From Microcella sp. (GTDB lineage Bacteria > Actinomycetota > Actinomycetes > Actinomycetales > Microbacteriaceae), in the NCBI GenBank assembly GCA_020216895.1, contig JAIWOM010000076.1:1-6843 (forward strand): DNA of 6,843 nt, given 5' to 3'. Made by a program: the position numbers and the translations under genes. Under the pieces are notes generated by a model. It was given only the letters and a program-made list of their open reading frames with translations, had not been told where the DNA came from and did no database searches. Below are positions 5,278 to 6,843 of the stretch, piece after piece; within the stretch, counting starts at the first letter, position 1, and every line of letters starts with the position of its first letter.

Positions 5278-6498
5278 TCAGCGCCGCGCGAAGCGGCGGC
5301 GGGCCACCAGCAGCAGGGCGCCCGCGCCGAGGAATGCGGCGGCGACTCCCAGCACGGCCGGAGCCACGTCGCTCGGCCCGGTCGCGGCGAGTCCGACCTC
5401 GACGTCGAAGGCCACCTCGAGCGGGTAGAAGTTGTCGCCATCGGTGTAGTAGAAGAGCAGGCGGACCTCACCCCCCGTCGTCGGGCTGCCGGCCATCCGC
5501 AGCTGCGGCTCATCGTTGTCGACGTCGTCGGCCACCAGGGAGAACGAGAGACCCGCCGGAGCGTCGAGCACGACGAAGGTGAGTCCGTCCTCGGGGTCGG
5601 CGATCGCCCCACCGTAGAGGTAGTCCCAGTTCGACTCGAGGTCGGCCGACTCGATGATGTCGAGGCGCTGGTCGGTCGCACCGCTCACGAGGGCGGGGGT
5701 CTCGACGGTCAGGCAGTCCTCGGCGTAGAACGAGCCGAGAGCGTCACCGAAGTCGGCCGCGAGCGTGGGCAGGGCCGCCTGGGCAGCCGCGAGGGCCGCG
5801 TCGAACGAGCAGGGGTCGAAGTCCCAGAGCGCGACGGTGAGCACCGCGGCCTGGTCACCGGTGAACGTGACGACCACGTCGTCGTCGCCATCGGCCACGG
5901 TGGGGCTCATGTTGGCGAAGCTGTAGCCGATGATCGGGTCGTTGCCGCCATCCTCGTACGAGACGCGCGTCGCGCCGCTGCCGAGGAACACCGAGTCCTC
6001 ATCCGAGCCGAGGTTGCCGTCCTCGACGATCGTGAACTCGGCAGCGGTCGCACCGGTCGGCGTCACGGTCCAGCTCCACCGGGCGAACGAGCCCTGCAGC
6101 TCGAGCGTCCGCTGCACGACGACCGAGACCCCGTCGCCGAAGTCGGCGGTGGCGCTCGCCACGATCGTGGTGAGCCCGCCGACCGTCGCGCGAGACACGC
6201 CGGCGTAGTCGAGCGGCAGCGTGGTCACGCCGTAGGTGACGTCCGCGGAGATCTGGAGGAAGTCGTCGAAGGCATCGTCGGTGAAGCCCTCGACGTCGAC
6301 ACCGCTGCCGAGGTAGTCCTCGTAGAAGGGGAAGGCATCGCCGATCATGCCCTCATCGGTGACGTCAGACCACCACCAGTCGGTGGTGAGAACGCGCTCG
6401 GTGACGGCGCTCGCCGGAGTGGCAGCGAGGATGCCGGCCGTACCGAGGGCCAGGGCGAGCGCCGCAGCGGAGATGCGGCGGGTGCGGGACACAGTCAT
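5278..6498 (-). CDS. LAXTG-type sortase-anchored, highly acidic surface protein of unknown function
   Basis: This encodes 406 aa. A signal peptide (basic 1-8, hydrophobic 10-26, cleavage after the ASA ending at 31) starts the protein. The C-terminus holds LAATG (370-374), a hydrophobic helix (about 380-399) and RRRFARR, the classic order of a sortase signal; LAXTG is the motif preferred by class E sortases of actinobacteria. The ectodomain (32-369) appears to have about 62 Asp/Glu, eight Arg and no Lys or His. Cys230 and Cys262 are its only cysteines and probably pair. Residues about 305-368 (APAGLSF ... [12 protein letters not shown] ... [17 protein letters not shown]) resemble a putative-Ig/cadherin-like beta-sandwich; the rest is not recognised. 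I chose the ATG at 6498 because the signal peptide follows at once; the longer frame to 6696 has a non-signal N-terminus overlapping the transporter gene. It has only a weak GAAAG-like ribosome site. Confidence 0.86.
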   Translation of the reverse strand: MTVSRTRRISAAALALALGTAGILAATPASAVTERVLTTDWWWSDVTDEGMIGDAFPFYEDYLGSGVDVEGFTDDAFDDFLQISADVTYGVTTLPLDYAGVSRATVGGLTTIVASATADFGDGVSVVVQRTLELQGSFARWSWTVTPTGATAAEFTIVEDGNLGSDEDSVFLGSGATRVSYEDGGNDPIIGYSFANMSPTVADGDDDVVVTFTGDQAAVLTVALWDFDPCSFDAALAAAQAALPTLAADFGDALGSFYAEDCLTVETPALVSGATDQRLDIIESADLESNWDYLYGGAIADPEDGLTFVVLDAPAGLSFSLVADDVDNDEPQLRMAGSPTTGGEVRLLFYYTDGDNFYPLEVAFDVEVGLAATGPSDVAPAVLGVAAAFLGAGALLLVARRRFARR

Positions 6499-6619
6499 GT
6501 CGGGACTTTCTGGTTCAGGGGCGGGGATGCGCGAAACGCATTCAGTTCCGAACAATAGCAGGGCGTTCAGGCGTCGCACAGCAGGCCGAAGGTCCCGATT
6601 GTCCCGGCGCGCCGTCGCC
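6499..6619. other. Intergenic region upstream of the surface-protein gene
   Basis: These 121 nt separate the transporter stop from the surface-protein ATG, the largest non-coding gap in the window. It is visibly less GC-rich than its surroundings around 6535-6560. On the minus strand TATTGT (5'-most base at 6558) could serve as a -10 hexamer, without a convincing -35. A short inverted repeat ATGCG/CGCAT with a 5-base loop lies at 6527-6541 in the would-be leader, and a GGCGCGCC palindrome lies at 6606-6613 just after the transporter stop. No operator or riboswitch is recognised. The gap suggests that the surface protein has its own promoter. Confidence 0.35.
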
Positions 6620-6843
6620 TCAGCCGAGCGCGAGCAGGGCGATGCCGGCGAGCACCACGACGCTGCCGAGCAGGCGCCGCGCCGGGTGCGGCTCACGGAA
6701 GATCAGCCAGCCGGCGAGGGCGATCAGCACGACGCTCGCCTCGCGCGCCGGCGCCACGACCGCGACGGGGGCGAGCTGGTAGGCGGCGAGCACCGCGACA
6801 TAGGCGAGCGGCGACAGGATGCCCACGACGAGCACCGCCCACG
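6620..6843 (-). CDS. C-terminal part of an EamA/DMT-family transporter (5' end outside window)
   Basis: The frame is open from the right edge to TGA at 6622-6620, giving about 74 residues. Two hydrophobic helices stand out: LSPLAYVAVLAAYQLAPVAVV and a C-terminal LLGSVVVLAGIALLALG. Between them are PAREASVVLIALAGWLIFREP and a basic HPARR. The order (a helix, then P-x-R-E-x-S/x-V, then a helix ending FxEP, a short basic loop, and a final Gly-rich helix to the C-terminus) is that of the second EamA repeat of drug/metabolite-superfamily exporters. GTG at 6835 is internal to the open frame and is not taken as the start. The substrate is unknown. It reads in the same direction as the surface-protein gene but is separated from it by 121 nt. 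Confidence 0.85.
   Translation of the reverse strand, partial: WAVLVVGILSPLAYVAVLAAYQLAPVAVVAPAREASVVLIALAGWLIFREPHPARRLLGSVVVLAGIALLALG

Noticed and set aside
3732..5582. 616-codon plus-strand open frame antisense to cdsA and frr
   Set aside because: It is a shadow of high-GC codon bias. It is antisense to two certain genes, its translation is rich in His/Arg/Asp/Gly with no domain, and it crosses gene boundaries and the hairpin without any break in composition.
5181..5681. N-terminal extension of the frr frame
   Set aside because: RRF is complete from the ATG at 5180 with AAGGAG in front. The extension would cross the terminator hairpin and the 3' part of the surface-protein gene.
5059..6558. 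499-codon plus-strand open frame antisense to the surface-protein gene
   Set aside because: It is low-complexity Arg/Gly/Glu/Val sequence with no ribosome site or fold. The opposite strand has a signal peptide and a sortase signal in the right places.
6499..6696. N-terminal extension of the surface protein to 6696
   Set aside because: It would overlap the transporter gene and bury the signal peptide about 66 residues inside the protein.
1..6843. Defence system, CRISPR array, transposon, prophage, tRNA or riboswitch
   Set aside because: I looked on both strands and saw no spaced repeats, transposase or integrase motifs, clover-leaf sequences or known riboswitch cores. Gene content and composition are those of a core chromosome.

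Overview
The window is compact, very GC-rich, almost fully coding DNA from a high-GC Gram-positive chromosome. The best inference is an actinobacterium of the Microbacteriaceae or a close relative. The reasons are strong G/C third-position bias, frequent GTG starts, DivIVA-type coiled-coil proteins, a DivIVA-repeat protein, an actinobacterial secreted transglycosylase, a surface protein with an LAXTG-type sortase signal, and TAGACT-like -10 elements. No mobile element, CRISPR array, tRNA or rRNA was seen.

Layout. Positions 1-1337 run on the plus strand: the 3' end of a coiled-coil (DivIVA-like) gene, then an AI-2E/PerM-family membrane permease. A perfect GC palindrome at 1339-1354 separates this from a converging minus-strand block. 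Read in transcription order (right to left), that block is: the end of an EamA/DMT transporter (cut by the window edge); an LAXTG cell-wall-anchored, extremely acidic protein; a strong 16-bp hairpin; frr (ribosome recycling factor); cdsA (CDP-diacylglycerol synthase); a four-motif DivIVA-repeat protein; a secreted lytic-transglycosylase-like protein; a 100-aa putative zinc-binding protein; and a COG2945-like alpha/beta hydrolase.

The frr-to-hydrolase genes are tightly packed and probably form one transcription unit with internal promoters. The frr stop abuts the cdsA ATG, the zinc protein follows the transglycosylase by 10 nt, and the hydrolase start overlaps the preceding stop by 4 nt. The themes are translation recycling, phospholipid synthesis, polar growth or cell shape (DivIVA) and peptidoglycan remodelling, which is plausible for a growth-linked envelope cluster.

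Most of the window is ordinary core genome. The parts that merit a second look are: the lysine- and histidine-free, highly anionic LAXTG surface protein; its position directly upstream of frr, where pyrH is normally found; the heptad coiled coil added to the N-terminus of CdsA; the duplicated architecture of the DivIVA-repeat protein; and a shared -10/initial-transcribed motif in front of both frr and the transglycosylase gene, the latter probably giving a near-leaderless mRNA.
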